Shown: positions 1 to 8,005 of the stretch, in pieces
Layout of the letters: each line of letters opens with the position of its first letter
How positions within the stretch are numbered: the stretch's first letter is position 1
Source: an uncultured Collinsella sp.
GTDB lineage: Bacteria; Actinomycetota; Coriobacteriia; Coriobacteriales; Coriobacteriaceae
Length of the DNA: 15,740 nt
Reading direction: 5' to 3'
NCBI GenBank assembly: GCA_900544205.1
Contig: UQUG01000043.1
Location: forward strand, 1-15,740
Translations under genes and position numbers: made by a program
Notes under the pieces: generated by a model
What the model saw: only the letters and a program-made list of their open reading frames with translations
Told to the model about the DNA's origin: nothing
Databases searched by the model: none

Positions 1-749
1 TGACGGGGGTTGACCCCGGCGTCAACTGCAGAGTTCATCAATATATCAACGAACGATTCCTCAGAGCGGTCGTGACCGAGCAAGATCACCGGCAGCCCGC
101 GTAAGGCAAGGTCTTGCGCCACGTGGTAGCCCGCTTCGCCCGTCACGATAACATCCGCGCCGGCAGCGATGGCAAGCTCGCCAAAGTCGCCCAGCGAGCC
201 GCCCAAGATGGCGACAGTGCGGCACGGGTGCTCGGCATTGCCCCATACGCGCGGGTCGCTGCCAAAGGCCGCGGCTGCGCGGCAGGCGAGCTCGTGTAGG
301 GTGCAGGGGTCGTCAAGCGTCGCAAGTGCGCCCAGGCCGCAGGCCTCGGGGTCGTCCAAGTGCTCCAGCGAGCTTGCGGGCACGGCCCCAAGAAGCTCGC
401 TTAGACAGGTGCGCGCCTCGTGCGAGCGGTCCAGGTTGGTGTGGAGCGAGATAATGCTCACGCCGCAACGCGCTGCCTCGTAGAGCGCCGCGCTGCATTG
501 GGGGCGTGCGGAATCCGACGGACAAAACGCCTCGGGCGCCTTGATATAGATGGGATGATGCGTCAGCAGCACGTTGGCGCCGGCTTCTTGGGCGCGGCGA
601 ACATTAGTCTCGGTCGCATCGAGCGCGCAGGCGACGCCGGTAATCTCCGCGGCAGGGTTGCCGACGGAGAGTCCTACATGGTCCCAACTCTCGGCATCGG
701 TCTCGGGATAGCGTGCCAGCAGCGCGCGCTCAAGCTCGGCGACGATCAT
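1..749 (-). CDS. NIF3/YbgI-family dinuclear-metal protein, partial (3' end beyond the window)
   Basis: The frame is open from an ATG at 749 to the left edge with no stop, giving 249 codons; the C-terminus is missing. Visible family motifs, in order, are: an ESWDHVGLSVG segment (residues about 20-30, matching the usual WDN-x-GL-x-G), a THHP metal-binding motif, LHTNLD, a GEAGYH segment and a late LGHDRSEES segment. These match the NIF3/DUF34 family, once annotated as GTP cyclohydrolase I type 2, which binds two metal ions and forms toroidal hexamers. Its true reaction is unsettled. The GHxxSE motif lies near the C-terminus in the family and is reached here, so this is the short (about 250-280 residue) form without the CutA-like insert of B. 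subtilis YqfO. The start codon overlaps the stop of the upstream cysteine desulfurase (ATGA), so translation is probably coupled. The family assignment is firm; the function is not. Confidence 0.85.
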   Translation of the reverse strand, partial: MIVAELERALLARYPETDAESWDHVGLSVGNPAAEITGVACALDATETNVRRAQEAGANVLLTHHPIYIKAPEAFCPSDSARPQCSAALYEAARCGVSIISLHTNLDRSHEARTCLSELLGAVPASSLEHLDDPEACGLGALATLDDPCTLHELACRAAAAFGSDPRVWGNAEHPCRTVAILGGSLGDFGELAIAAGADVIVTGEAGYHVAQDLALRGLPVILLGHDRSEESFVDILMNSAVDAGVNPR

Positions 750-1924
750 GCGGCACCCACGATCGAGAGCAGCGTCTGGGCAAACTCGTCCAGGTCGGCT
801 GGGTTCACGCGGTCATCGAAAGAAATGCGCAGTGCACCCAGGGCCTGTTCGCGGCCAATACCCATGGCGCTGAGCACATGGCTCGGATCCATGCTGCCGC
901 TCGAGCACGCCGAGCCTGCCGATACCTCAAAGCCAGCGGCATCGAGTTTGATGATGAGCTCCTCGGAGTCCATGCCGTCGACGTAGATCGAAACCATACC
1001 CGGCAGACGATCGGCCTGTGCGTAGTCGCCCATGGTGGCATGAATACGCGGATGAGCCGTAAGCGTGGCATAGAGCTTGTCGGAAAGGGCTTGCAGCGTC
1101 GTACGCTCCTGGGCCACACGGGGCGCCAACGTGCGGGCGGCAGCGGCAAAGGCCAGCTGCGTGCGCAGGTCCTGCGTGCCGGCACGTCGTCCGGCTTCCT
1201 GTCCTCCGCCAAAGATGCGCGGGCGCAGCGGCGTGCGGCTCTTAAGGTAGAGCGCGCCGGATGCCACGGGGCCGCCGATCTTGTGCGCGGCAACGGTCAT
1301 AGCATCGACGCCCAGCTCGGTGACATCGAGCGGGATATGCAGGTAGCCCTGGATGGCGTCGGTATGGAACAGCGCGCCGACAGCGTGGGCTGCGGCGGCC
1401 AGCTCGCGGATGGGCTGAACCACGCCTGTCTCGTTGTTGGCGACCATGATGCTCACGAGCGCGACGTCATCACCCAAAAGCTCGGCGAGCGCAGCGGGTT
1501 CAACAAAGCCCGCGCGGCACGGCTGTACCAGGTCCACGGTAAAGCCGGCCGCTCGCAGCAGCGGTAGGTTGTCCAGAATCGAATCGTGCTCGATGGCCGA
1601 GACGATTACACGGTCGCGTTTGCGATCGCGCTGACGAGCGCCCTCGGCAAGGCCGAGCAACGCAAGCTGGTTGGCCTCGGTGCCGCCGTTGGTCAGAACG
1701 ATCTCGGACGGGCGAACACGTGCGCCAAAGCTACGGGCGATCTCGCGACGGGCGACTTCAAGCCGTGCGGCGGCCTTGCGGCCGAGCGAATGCAGCGAGT
1801 TGGGGTTGACGCCGGCAAGCGCGCTGTCGTCATATTCGCGCTGCGCAAGGAGCGCCTCGGCGCGCATGGGCGTCGAGGCGGCATAGTCAAGATTCACGGG
1901 TATGCGGTTTTGACCTGCGGTCAT
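746..1924 (-). CDS. Cysteine desulfurase, IscS/NifS type (PLP-dependent)
   Basis: A 392-residue fold-type I aminotransferase-like protein that removes sulfur from L-cysteine, giving alanine and an enzyme persulfide for Fe-S clusters or thiolated tRNA. Visible: NLDYAAST at the N-terminus, NGGTEANQLA (79-88, PLP phosphate binding), the His of IEHDS (H113, stacks on PLP), ANNETG (162-167), HTDAIQG with D189, the Schiff-base lysine in AAHKIGGP (K215), and the catalytic cysteine in SAGSACSSGSMDPSHV (C340). The long loop after C340 is of the IscS/NifS group I kind. The length is normal. The ATG at 1924 lies 6 nt after the rpe stop; an AGGAGG in the last rpe codons is about 11 nt upstream, rather far but usable. 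No iscU, sufU or mnmA is next to it here, so the sulfur acceptor cannot be told. The family call is very secure; choosing among iscS, nifS and a tRNA-thiolation-specific paralogue is not possible from this window. Confidence 0.93.
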   Translation of the reverse strand: MTAGQNRIPVNLDYAASTPMRAEALLAQREYDDSALAGVNPNSLHSLGRKAAARLEVARREIARSFGARVRPSEIVLTNGGTEANQLALLGLAEGARQRDRKRDRVIVSAIEHDSILDNLPLLRAAGFTVDLVQPCRAGFVEPAALAELLGDDVALVSIMVANNETGVVQPIRELAAAAHAVGALFHTDAIQGYLHIPLDVTELGVDAMTVAAHKIGGPVASGALYLKSRTPLRPRIFGGGQEAGRRAGTQDLRTQLAFAAAARTLAPRVAQERTTLQALSDKLYATLTAHPRIHATMGDYAQADRLPGMVSIYVDGMDSEELIIKLDAAGFEVSAGSACSSGSMDPSHVLSAMGIGREQALGALRISFDDRVNPADLDEFAQTLLSIVGAA

Positions 1925-1930
1925 AAGGGT

Positions 1931-2602
1931 TTATGCCTCCTGTGCAGCCTCGTTGCCCAGCTTCTGCAGCAGCGCAACCTCGGCAGCGGGATCTTCGGAC
2001 TTAAATACGGCGGAGCCGGCCACCAGGACATCGGCACCGGCCTTGACGACCTCGGCGATGTTTTTGGAAGAGATGCCGCCGTCGACCTCGATCATGGGCG
2101 ACACGCCGTGGCGCTCGCACATGGCTTTGAGCTCGTGGAGCTTGGCGATGGTGCCCGGGATAAAGCTCTGGCCGCCAAAGCCGGGGTTCACGCTCATCAG
2201 CAGCACCATATCGACAACGTCGATGATGCTTTCGAGCACGCAGACGGGCGTGGCGGGGTTGAGCACCACACCGGCCTTGACGCCGCGCTGCTGCAGATGG
2301 GTGAGCGTGCGGTGCAGGTGCGTGGAGGCCTCATAGTGCACGGTGATCATGTCGGCACCGGCGTCGGCGTACCAATCGACCGTCTCGTCGGGGTTCGATA
2401 CCATCAGGTGCGCGTCGACCGGCACGTCGGTGGAGCGCTTGACGGCCTTGAGGATGTCAACGCCAAAGGTGAGGTTGCCGGTAAAATGACCGTCCATAAC
2501 GTCAAAGTGCACGTAATCGGCGCCGGCGATCTTGTCGAGCTCGCCCTTGAGGTTGGCCATGTCGGCCGAAAGGACGGACGGAGCGATTTTGATGGAACCC
2601 AT
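1931..2602 (-). CDS. rpe: Ribulose-phosphate 3-epimerase
   Basis: A cytosolic TIM-barrel enzyme of the pentose phosphate pathway that interconverts D-ribulose 5-phosphate and D-xylulose 5-phosphate. The 223-residue length is typical. The signatures are complete: KIAPSVLSAD at the N-terminus, VHFDVMDGHF with metal ligand H32 and catalytic/metal D34, DAHLMV with H65, MSVNPGFGGQSF (136-147), and IEVDGGI with the second acid D174. The late VAGSAVF segment forms the phosphate-binding loop. The ATG at 2602 is preceded by AAAGG at a spacing of 8 nt. The gene begins 18 nt after the gpsA stop and ends 6 nt before the cysteine desulfurase. In many Actinobacteria and Firmicutes rpe lies beside ribosome or translation genes; here it follows the lipid genes, and co-transcription is inferred from spacing only. 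Confidence 0.97.
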   Translation of the reverse strand: MGSIKIAPSVLSADMANLKGELDKIAGADYVHFDVMDGHFTGNLTFGVDILKAVKRSTDVPVDAHLMVSNPDETVDWYADAGADMITVHYEASTHLHRTLTHLQQRGVKAGVVLNPATPVCVLESIIDVVDMVLLMSVNPGFGGQSFIPGTIAKLHELKAMCERHGVSPMIEVDGGISSKNIAEVVKAGADVLVAGSAVFKSEDPAAEVALLQKLGNEAAQEA

Positions 2603-2620
2603 GGTAGTAGCCTTTCTGCG

Positions 2621-3628
2621 CTAGTCGTTGAGTCCGTAGAACTCTTGAGAGGGGACGCGGTCGGTAAGAATCTCGAGCGCCCTATCCAAAGTAACACCGT
2701 TGTAGAGCGTTTGCTCCACGGCAAAGGTGAGCGGAATGTCTACGCCCAGTGAACGGGCAAGCTCGCTGACGCTGCGGGCCGCGACGGCGCCCTCAACCAC
2801 CATATGCGTGCGCGTCTGATACTCGTCGAGCGACACGCCGTGGGCAAACTCGTAGCCAAAGGTGCGGTTGCGCGAGTGCTCCGAGGTGCAGGTGGCAATG
2901 AGGTCGCCCATGCCGGCAAGTCCCATGCAGGTCATAGCTTGACCGCCGCGGGCATGCACCAGACGGCTAATCTCGGCCAGGCCGCGCGTCATGATGAGGG
3001 CGAGCGTGTTGTCGCCGGCACCGGTGCCGGCGGAGATGCCGCACACGATGGCGATGACATTTTTCATGGCGCCGCATACCTCGACGCCGGTCATATCCTG
3101 CGACAGGTAGATGCGGAAGGCCGTGGACAGCAGCAGCTCCTTAAAGGTCTCCCCTGCCTGCGGGTCTTCGCTGGCGATGACGGCGGCAGAGAGCCCGCCG
3201 CGGCAAATCTCCTCGGCATGGTTGGGACCCGAGAGGGCCGCCACACGCCGCTCGTTGCCGATCTCGCTGGCAATGACCTCGCTCATGAGCAGGCCGGACT
3301 CGGGCTCGATGCCCTTGGTGAGGCACAGGACCGGGGTATCGGCGGCGATAAAGGGCGCGGCCTGGTGGCACACGCTGCGAAGGTGCGTCGAAGGAACGGC
3401 AAAGATGATGGCCTCGGCACTGTCGAGCGCCTGCACCAGGTCCGTGGTGGCGACGACGTTGCCGGGCAGCTCGTAGCCCACAAGGTAGCGGGGGTTGCGG
3501 TGTTCGCCATTGATGCCGGCGGCCGTCTGCTCGCTATGGGCCCACATGGTCACGCGCTCGGATCGCGCGGCGGCAAGGCCGGCGATGGCGGTTCCCCAGG
3601 AGCCAGAGCCAATCAGCGCAACATTCAT
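2621..3628 (-). CDS. gpsA: Glycerol-3-phosphate dehydrogenase [NAD(P)+]
   Basis: A 335-residue cytosolic enzyme that reduces dihydroxyacetone phosphate to sn-glycerol 3-phosphate, the backbone for phospholipids. Visible: the Rossmann dinucleotide loop GSGSWGTA at residues 7-14, AVPS (77-80), LTKG with K105, the GpsA signature SGPNHAEE (133-140), and the catalytic lysine in GAMKNV (K189), followed by the all-alpha C-terminal domain with LAGMGDLIATC. The length is standard. The ATG at 3628 has GGAGA 5 nt upstream; that Shine-Dalgarno region overlaps the plsY stop codon (TAGGAG). It lies 9 nt downstream of plsY, whose acyltransferase uses the product of this enzyme, so the pair supplies and consumes glycerol 3-phosphate. 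A copy of the recurrent 10-mer GCAGGGGAGA lies in the gene and encodes Ala-Gly-Glu-Thr at 158-161, between the two domains' core motifs. Confidence 0.97.
   Translation of the reverse strand: MNVALIGSGSWGTAIAGLAAARSERVTMWAHSEQTAAGINGEHRNPRYLVGYELPGNVVATTDLVQALDSAEAIIFAVPSTHLRSVCHQAAPFIAADTPVLCLTKGIEPESGLLMSEVIASEIGNERRVAALSGPNHAEEICRGGLSAAVIASEDPQAGETFKELLLSTAFRIYLSQDMTGVEVCGAMKNVIAIVCGISAGTGAGDNTLALIMTRGLAEISRLVHARGGQAMTCMGLAGMGDLIATCTSEHSRNRTFGYEFAHGVSLDEYQTRTHMVVEGAVAARSVSELARSLGVDIPLTFAVEQTLYNGVTLDRALEILTDRVPSQEFYGLND
3148..3157 (-). repeat. Recurrent 10-mer GCAGGGGAGA, site 1 (in gpsA)
   Basis: Coding strand GCAGGGGAGA, in frame as Ala-Gly-Glu-Thr (codons GCA GGG GAG ACC). The upstream flank CCCGCAG is shared with site 2, making a 17-base match. 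See the finding on this motif. Confidence 0.7.
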
Positions 3629-3637
3629 GACTCTCTC

Positions 3638-4321
3638 CTACTGATCGTCGGGCTCGGTGACGCGCTTGGTAAACGAGAGCTTGGACTCCTTACCGGCCAT
3701 GAGCTTTTTGATGTTCGCGCGATGGGCCCACACCACGGTGATGCCGATCATCGCCATGCAAAACTTGAGGCCCAGACTGCTGTACGGAAAGACCGCGCAG
3801 GCAGCGATGGGAAGGCCGATGGCGGCGGCAAGCGAGCCTACCGACACGTACTTGGTGATGGCGACGGCCACGATAAACATGCCCAGCAGCGACAGGCCAA
3901 TGGGCCAGTACCAGGCAAGGATCACACCCAGGCCCACGGCGATGCCCTTGCCGCCGTGGAAGTTAAGGTAAGGCGAGAAGATATGACCCCATACGGCTGC
4001 CAGGCAGATGACGCCGAGCATCCAGTCGCCGGCGGCGCCGGGGGCCATGATACTCACGGGGAAGCCAAAGCCCACGCTCGCAATGAGCGGGCGCGCGATG
4101 ATGACACAGATAGCGCCCTTAAGGCAATCGCACAGCAGCGTGAGCGCGGCCACTTTGGGGCCGGCCACGCGCAGCGCGTTGGTGGTGCCGATGTTGCCGG
4201 AGCCCGCCTTGCGAATATCCGTGTGGTTGAACACGCGGCCCAGGATCAGCCCAAACGGAATCGCTCCGATTAAGAACGAGACCACGGCGCAGATGGCGGT
4301 CAGCAGAATCGGATTATGCAT
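3638..4321 (-). CDS. plsY: Acyl-phosphate:glycerol-3-phosphate acyltransferase
   Basis: An integral membrane enzyme of 227 residues that moves an acyl group from acyl-phosphate to glycerol 3-phosphate, the first acylation in phospholipid synthesis in bacteria that use PlsX/PlsY. Visible family motifs: GAIPFGLILGR (about 19-29, active-site loop 1), GSGNIGTTNALR (40-51, usual GSGNxGATNxxR), LCDCLKG (63-69), and GHIFSPYLNFHGGKGIAVG (112-130). The hydrophobic segments between them fit the seven-helix family topology, and a short basic tail ends the protein. The start ATG at 4321 overlaps the end of der by 8 nt (ATGCATAA); GAAGGAG lies about 7 nt upstream, inside der. The next gene, gpsA, makes its substrate. 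No plsX is in the window. Confidence 0.96.
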   Translation of the reverse strand: MHNPILLTAICAVVSFLIGAIPFGLILGRVFNHTDIRKAGSGNIGTTNALRVAGPKVAALTLLCDCLKGAICVIIARPLIASVGFGFPVSIMAPGAAGDWMLGVICLAAVWGHIFSPYLNFHGGKGIAVGLGVILAWYWPIGLSLLGMFIVAVAITKYVSVGSLAAAIGLPIAACAVFPYSSLGLKFCMAMIGITVVWAHRANIKKLMAGKESKLSFTKRVTEPDDQ

Positions 4322-5648
4322 CCTTTTGCTCCTTCTTCCTAAAGAAGAGTCGAATGGGCGTGCCGGCGAAGTCGAAGGTCGAGCGCATGCGGTTCTCTAC
4401 GTAGCGCTGGTAGGTGTCGTTGACCAGGTCGCTGTGGTTGACGAAGAACGTGAACGTCGGCGGGTTGACGCCCGTCTGGGTCACGTAGTGCATGCGCAGG
4501 CGGCGCTTGCCGTCCACCACGGTGTGGCCGAACTCGCGCAGATCGGTGAGGAACGTGTTGAGGCGCGAGGTGGAGATCTTTTGAGAACGCGTCTTCTCGG
4601 CGGCGTCGACCATCGCCCAGATCTTCTCGATACTGCGGCCGGTCAGGGCCGAGATGCGCAGGTACTGGGCCCAGGGAGCCATGACGCCCAGACGGCGGTC
4701 GACGGTTTCCATGCAGGCCTCGCGCTTGCGGTCGTCGTCGAGCAGGTCCCACTTGTTGAGCAGTACCACGATGGCGCAGCCGCGCTCGATGGCGAGGCCC
4801 ATGACCTTCTGGTCCTGCTCGGTAACGCCCACGGAGGCATCGACGACGAGCAGCGCCACGTCGGCGCGGTCGATGGCGCGCAGGCCGCGGACCATGGAGT
4901 AGTACTCGATGTTCTCGTAGACGGTGCTCTTCTTGCGGATACCCGCGGTGTCGACCATGCGGTAGTGCTTGCCGTTACGCTCGACGACCGTGTCGATGGC
5001 GTCGCGCGTGGTTCCGGCGATGTTCGACACGATGGAGCGGTCGGCGCCCAGGATGCGGTTGAACAGCGAGGACTTGCCGGCGTTGGGGCGGCCGATAATG
5101 GCTACGTTCAGCGCGTCGGGGAATTCGTCGGCGATCTCATCCTCTTCCTCCGGAAGCAGGGCCACGATGTCGTCGAGCAGATCGCCCGTTCCGTGGCCGT
5201 GCAGGGCCGAAAGCGGCGTGGGCTCGCCGATGCCGAGCGAATAGAACTCCCAGATGCTGTCGTTCTCGCGATCGGGGTTGTCCAGCTTGTTCACCAGTAG
5301 AAAGACCGGCTTGTCGCAGCGCTTGAGCATGCGAGCGACCGACTCGTCCTCCTCGGTGACGCCGGTGCGGCCATCGACCACAAACAGGATGACGGCGGCT
5401 TCCTCGGCGGCGGCGAGCGCCTGGTCGCGGATGGACGTGGCAAAGACGTCGTCGCTCTTGAGCGGCTCGATGCCGCCCGTGTCGACGATGGTGAACTCGC
5501 GGCCGTTCCAATCGGCCGTGTGATACGAGCGGTCGCGCGTGACGCCGCGAGACTCGTGGACGATGGCGTCCGAGGTCTGGGCCAGGCGGTTAACGAGCGT
5601 GGACTTGCCCACGTTGGGGCGTCCGACGACGGCGACGATAGGTTTCAT
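4314..5648 (-). CDS. der: Ribosome assembly GTPase Der (EngA)
   Basis: A 444-residue essential GTPase with two tandem G domains and a C-terminal KH-like domain, needed for late maturation of the 50S subunit. First domain: GRPNVGKST (9-17), GVTRD switch I threonine (35-39), DTGG (56-59), NKLD (120-123). Second domain: GRPNAGKSS (186-194), GTTRD (212-216), DTAG (233-236), NKWD (298-301). The KH-like domain covers about 350-444 and ends in a lysine-rich tail. An acidic linker (EEEDEIADE) joins the G domains. The open frame extends 57 codons further upstream, but the ATG at 5648 starts exactly at the G domain, has AGGAG 5 nt before it and lies 10 nt after the DUF512 stop, so I chose it. Position after cmk and plsC is normal for Actinobacteria; plsY and gpsA next to it is more Firmicute-like. 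Confidence 0.97.
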   Translation of the reverse strand: MKPIVAVVGRPNVGKSTLVNRLAQTSDAIVHESRGVTRDRSYHTADWNGREFTIVDTGGIEPLKSDDVFATSIRDQALAAAEEAAVILFVVDGRTGVTEEDESVARMLKRCDKPVFLLVNKLDNPDRENDSIWEFYSLGIGEPTPLSALHGHGTGDLLDDIVALLPEEEDEIADEFPDALNVAIIGRPNAGKSSLFNRILGADRSIVSNIAGTTRDAIDTVVERNGKHYRMVDTAGIRKKSTVYENIEYYSMVRGLRAIDRADVALLVVDASVGVTEQDQKVMGLAIERGCAIVVLLNKWDLLDDDRKREACMETVDRRLGVMAPWAQYLRISALTGRSIEKIWAMVDAAEKTRSQKISTSRLNTFLTDLREFGHTVVDGKRRLRMHYVTQTGVNPPTFTFFVNHSDLVNDTYQRYVENRMRSTFDFAGTPIRLFFRKKEQKDA

Positions 5649-5658
5649 CTGCACTCCT

Positions 5659-7101
5659 TTAATGGGTAGGGTCAGCGGAATTAGTAGAGTCGGCAGGCAC
5701 AATGCCAAGGATGTGCTCCAGGGTATCGAGCAGCTCATGCGGCATGGTTGACACCACATGAACCTCGGCGCCGCGACTGGTAAGGCTTGCGAGTAAATCG
5801 TCACGATGATACTCGTCAAGCGTCATGCCGTCAGCATTGAACATGAGCTTAGGCACAAAGAGCATAACCCCCGACAGGTCCTGCGACAGCTGTTCCAGGA
5901 TATCGCTCGCAACGATGAGGCCGGTCACGTCCACGTTGCCGCCAAAGTAGCGGTTCTTGATGGCCGTGACGGTGCCGGAGAGGCCCTGCGGAGACTCCAC
6001 GAAGCGGGCCACGGTGTCGCGCGCGCTGGCGCCAGAGAGGCACAGCAGGCGCTGGCCGCGAGCGGCGATTGTCTCACGGATGCGCGCTAGGCGCTCGGCG
6101 TCGGCGGCAAGGACGTCGTCCGTCTCGTCCAGATACGAGCGAATCATGCCAATGCCGTCATAGTACTGTGGGTAGCCGTCGTAAAAATCGGCCTCGGGCG
6201 GCTCGATGCCGGCGTCCAGGTAGAACTCGTCGCTCATCTGGAACGTGTGACGGCCAAAGCGCTCAAACGCACGGTCCTGATAGGGCCGGATCATGGCAAT
6301 AGTCTCGCGCGCGAGCTCGGGCTTGTCGCTGTAGGACCAGCTAAAGCGGTTTTGATGCTTGGTAAAACCGAGTGGCACGATACCCAGGCTCGTGATTTGC
6401 TCGTGCTCCTCGCAAAAGCGCAGGGTCTTTTCCAGCTCTTCGCCGTCGTTCATGCCAGGGCACAGTACGATCTGGGCGTGGATCTCGATGCCGGCGGCCA
6501 TGATGGCCTCGAGTACGTCCATGCCGCGCTGGGCGTTGCGGCCCATCATACGACGGCGGACGTCGGGGCTCACGGCATGGACCGACACGTTCATGGGGCT
6601 CATGTTACGGGCGATGACGTTTTGCACGTCCTCGTCGGTGAGGTTCGTGAGCGTGACGAAGTTGCCCTGCAAAAAGCTCAGGCGGTAGTCGTCGTCGCGA
6701 ATATAGAGCGTTGAGCGGCCGCCCTTGGGCAGCATGGTCATAAAGCAGAACACGCAGGCGTTTACGCAGGTACGCATGCCGTCGAAGATGGGACCATCGA
6801 ACTCCAAACCCCAATCCTCGCCGGGAAAGCGGTCGAGCTCGACGGGGGTGACGGTACCGTCGCGCGGGTCGAATACCTCCAGCTCGACGGTGTCGTCGTC
6901 GGCCTCCCAGAGCCACACGATCATATCGGTCAGCTGCTCACCGTTGACCGTGAGCACGCGCATGCCCGGCTCGATACCCACATCCCACGCGGGCGATTCG
7001 GGACGCACGTTCTTTACGAGCGCGCCCTCACCCGGCTCGGGGTCGCGGCTGCGCCCGTAATCGGCCACCTCGGCGGCGTATGCGGGTACGGTCTGGTCCA
7101 T
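5659..7101 (-). CDS. DUF512 protein: PDZ-like domain plus radical SAM Fe-S domain
   Basis: A 480-residue protein with an N-terminal PDZ-like module (about 27-80, with GMRVLTVNG) and a radical SAM core whose CVNACVFCF motif gives C112, C116 and C119 (CX3CX2C) to hold a [4Fe-4S] cluster. Then come LPKGGRSTLYIRDDDYRLSF and GNFVTLTNL, hallmarks of the DUF512 family, and a C-terminal DUF512 domain ending in a Rossmann-like segment (LIVASDIL, MLFVPKLMFN). The family's reaction is, to my knowledge, not established; annotations range from 'radical SAM' to 'FeS oxidoreductase'. The open frame runs further upstream, but the ATG at 7101, two bases after the ispH stop (stop codon 7106-7104), gives the expected N-terminus. 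The nearest strong AGGAG is 14 nt upstream inside ispH, so initiation is probably coupled. It sits beside der, as is common for this family, hinting at a link to ribosome or Fe-S biology; this is inference. Confidence 0.9.
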   Translation of the reverse strand: MDQTVPAYAAEVADYGRSRDPEPGEGALVKNVRPESPAWDVGIEPGMRVLTVNGEQLTDMIVWLWEADDDTVELEVFDPRDGTVTPVELDRFPGEDWGLEFDGPIFDGMRTCVNACVFCFMTMLPKGGRSTLYIRDDDYRLSFLQGNFVTLTNLTDEDVQNVIARNMSPMNVSVHAVSPDVRRRMMGRNAQRGMDVLEAIMAAGIEIHAQIVLCPGMNDGEELEKTLRFCEEHEQITSLGIVPLGFTKHQNRFSWSYSDKPELARETIAMIRPYQDRAFERFGRHTFQMSDEFYLDAGIEPPEADFYDGYPQYYDGIGMIRSYLDETDDVLAADAERLARIRETIAARGQRLLCLSGASARDTVARFVESPQGLSGTVTAIKNRYFGGNVDVTGLIVASDILEQLSQDLSGVMLFVPKLMFNADGMTLDEYHRDDLLASLTSRGAEVHVVSTMPHELLDTLEHILGIVPADSTNSADPTH

Positions 7102-7103
7102 GA

Positions 7104-8003
7104 TTAGCGGCAAAGCTCCTTGATGCGCGTGACGGCGCGTTCGATGTGTTCTTGTGGGGTGGAGGCTCCGGCAGTGATGCCGATGTGGTGAGCGTCGGTA
7201 AACCACGCGGCCTGGAGCTCGGATGCCTCCTCGATGTGATGTGTATGCTCACAGACGTTGGCGCAGATCTGTGCCAAACGACGTGTGTTACCCGAGTTCT
7301 TTCCGCCCACCACAACCATGCAATCACAGCGTTTGGCAAGTGATGCGGCTGCCTGCTGGCGTTCGCTCGTGGCGGCGCAGATGGTGTTGATTACACGCAG
7401 CTCCTGCACGCGCGGGGTGATGGCAGACACGACCTCGGCGAGGTTCTGTGCGGTCTGGGTGGTCTGCACGACGAGGCCTACCTTGCCCTTGAGCGACAAG
7501 GCGTTGGCGTCGGCGGCACAGCTCACGACCTGCGCATCATTGCCGGCGTGGCCCAGGATGCCCTCCACCTCGGGATGGCCCGGCTCGCCTACGACCACCA
7601 CGTGGTAGCCCTCGCGCACCAGGCGCTCGGCTGCCACGTGAACCTTCTTGACGTAAGGGCAGGTGGCGTCGATGACGTTAAGGCCACGCTCGCGAGCGGC
7701 ATCGATGACCTGCGGCACCACACCGTGGGCGCGGATGATCACGGTGCCGGTTGCGGCATTATCCAGGTTCTCGGCCAAGCCAACGCCTGCCTCAGCGAGC
7801 TCGCGTACCACGATGGGGTTATGAATGAGCGGACCCAAGGTATGGACCTGAGTGCTCTCCCCTGCCTGCGGGGCGGCGGCCAGCGCCATATCGAGCGCAC
7901 GCTGTACGCCGTAGCAGGTGCCGGCGTGGGCTGCGATTTCGATGGTGGGAGCGTCTGCCTTGCCAGGCGCAGGCTCGGCAGTGTTCATGACTTCCTCGCT
8001 CAT
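7104..8003 (-). CDS. ispH: 4-hydroxy-3-methylbut-2-enyl diphosphate reductase
   Basis: The last enzyme of the MEP isoprenoid pathway, an oxygen-sensitive [4Fe-4S] protein that reduces HMBPP to IPP and DMAPP. The three cluster cysteines are visible: C30 in AGTCYGVQRA, C115 in DATCPYV and C209 in NTICAATSERQ. Substrate-binding residues are present in LGPLIHN (H61), IRAHGV (H93) and HPEVEG (H143, catalytic-acid E145). At 299 residues it has no S1 domain, unlike the IspH-S1 fusions of many Clostridia. The ATG at 8003 lies 2 nt after the plsC stop; a second in-frame ATG at 7988 with GAGGAA close before it is a possible alternative, removing five residues. A copy of the 10-mer GCAGGGGAGA encodes Ala-Gly-Glu-Ser at residues 47-50 (counted from 8003), next to the first cluster segment. 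Confidence 0.96.
   Translation of the reverse strand: MSEEVMNTAEPAPGKADAPTIEIAAHAGTCYGVQRALDMALAAAPQAGESTQVHTLGPLIHNPIVVRELAEAGVGLAENLDNAATGTVIIRAHGVVPQVIDAARERGLNVIDATCPYVKKVHVAAERLVREGYHVVVVGEPGHPEVEGILGHAGNDAQVVSCAADANALSLKGKVGLVVQTTQTAQNLAEVVSAITPRVQELRVINTICAATSERQQAAASLAKRCDCMVVVGGKNSGNTRRLAQICANVCEHTHHIEEASELQAAWFTDAHHIGITAGASTPQEHIERAVTRIKELCR
7856..7865 (-). repeat. Recurrent 10-mer GCAGGGGAGA, site 2 (in ispH)
   Basis: The same 10-mer on the same strand and in the same frame, encoding Ala-Gly-Glu-Ser (GCA GGG GAG AGC), with the flank CCCGCAG as at site 1. Confidence 0.7.
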
Positions 8004-8005
8004 GG

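Noticed and set aside
1586..2752. A 388-codon open frame on the plus strand opposite the cysteine desulfurase, rpe and the end of gpsA
   Set aside because: It is a shadow of three firm genes; its translation is Gly/Asp/His/Val-rich without motifs.
2804..4273. A 489-codon open frame on the plus strand opposite gpsA and plsY
   Set aside because: It is antisense to two securely identified genes, is low in complexity (Gly/Asp/His/Ala-rich) and has no family motif. Such frames are common opposite GC-rich genes.
4008..5300. A 430-codon open frame on the plus strand opposite der and plsY
   Set aside because: It is antisense to the conserved Der G domains and has no recognisable domain.
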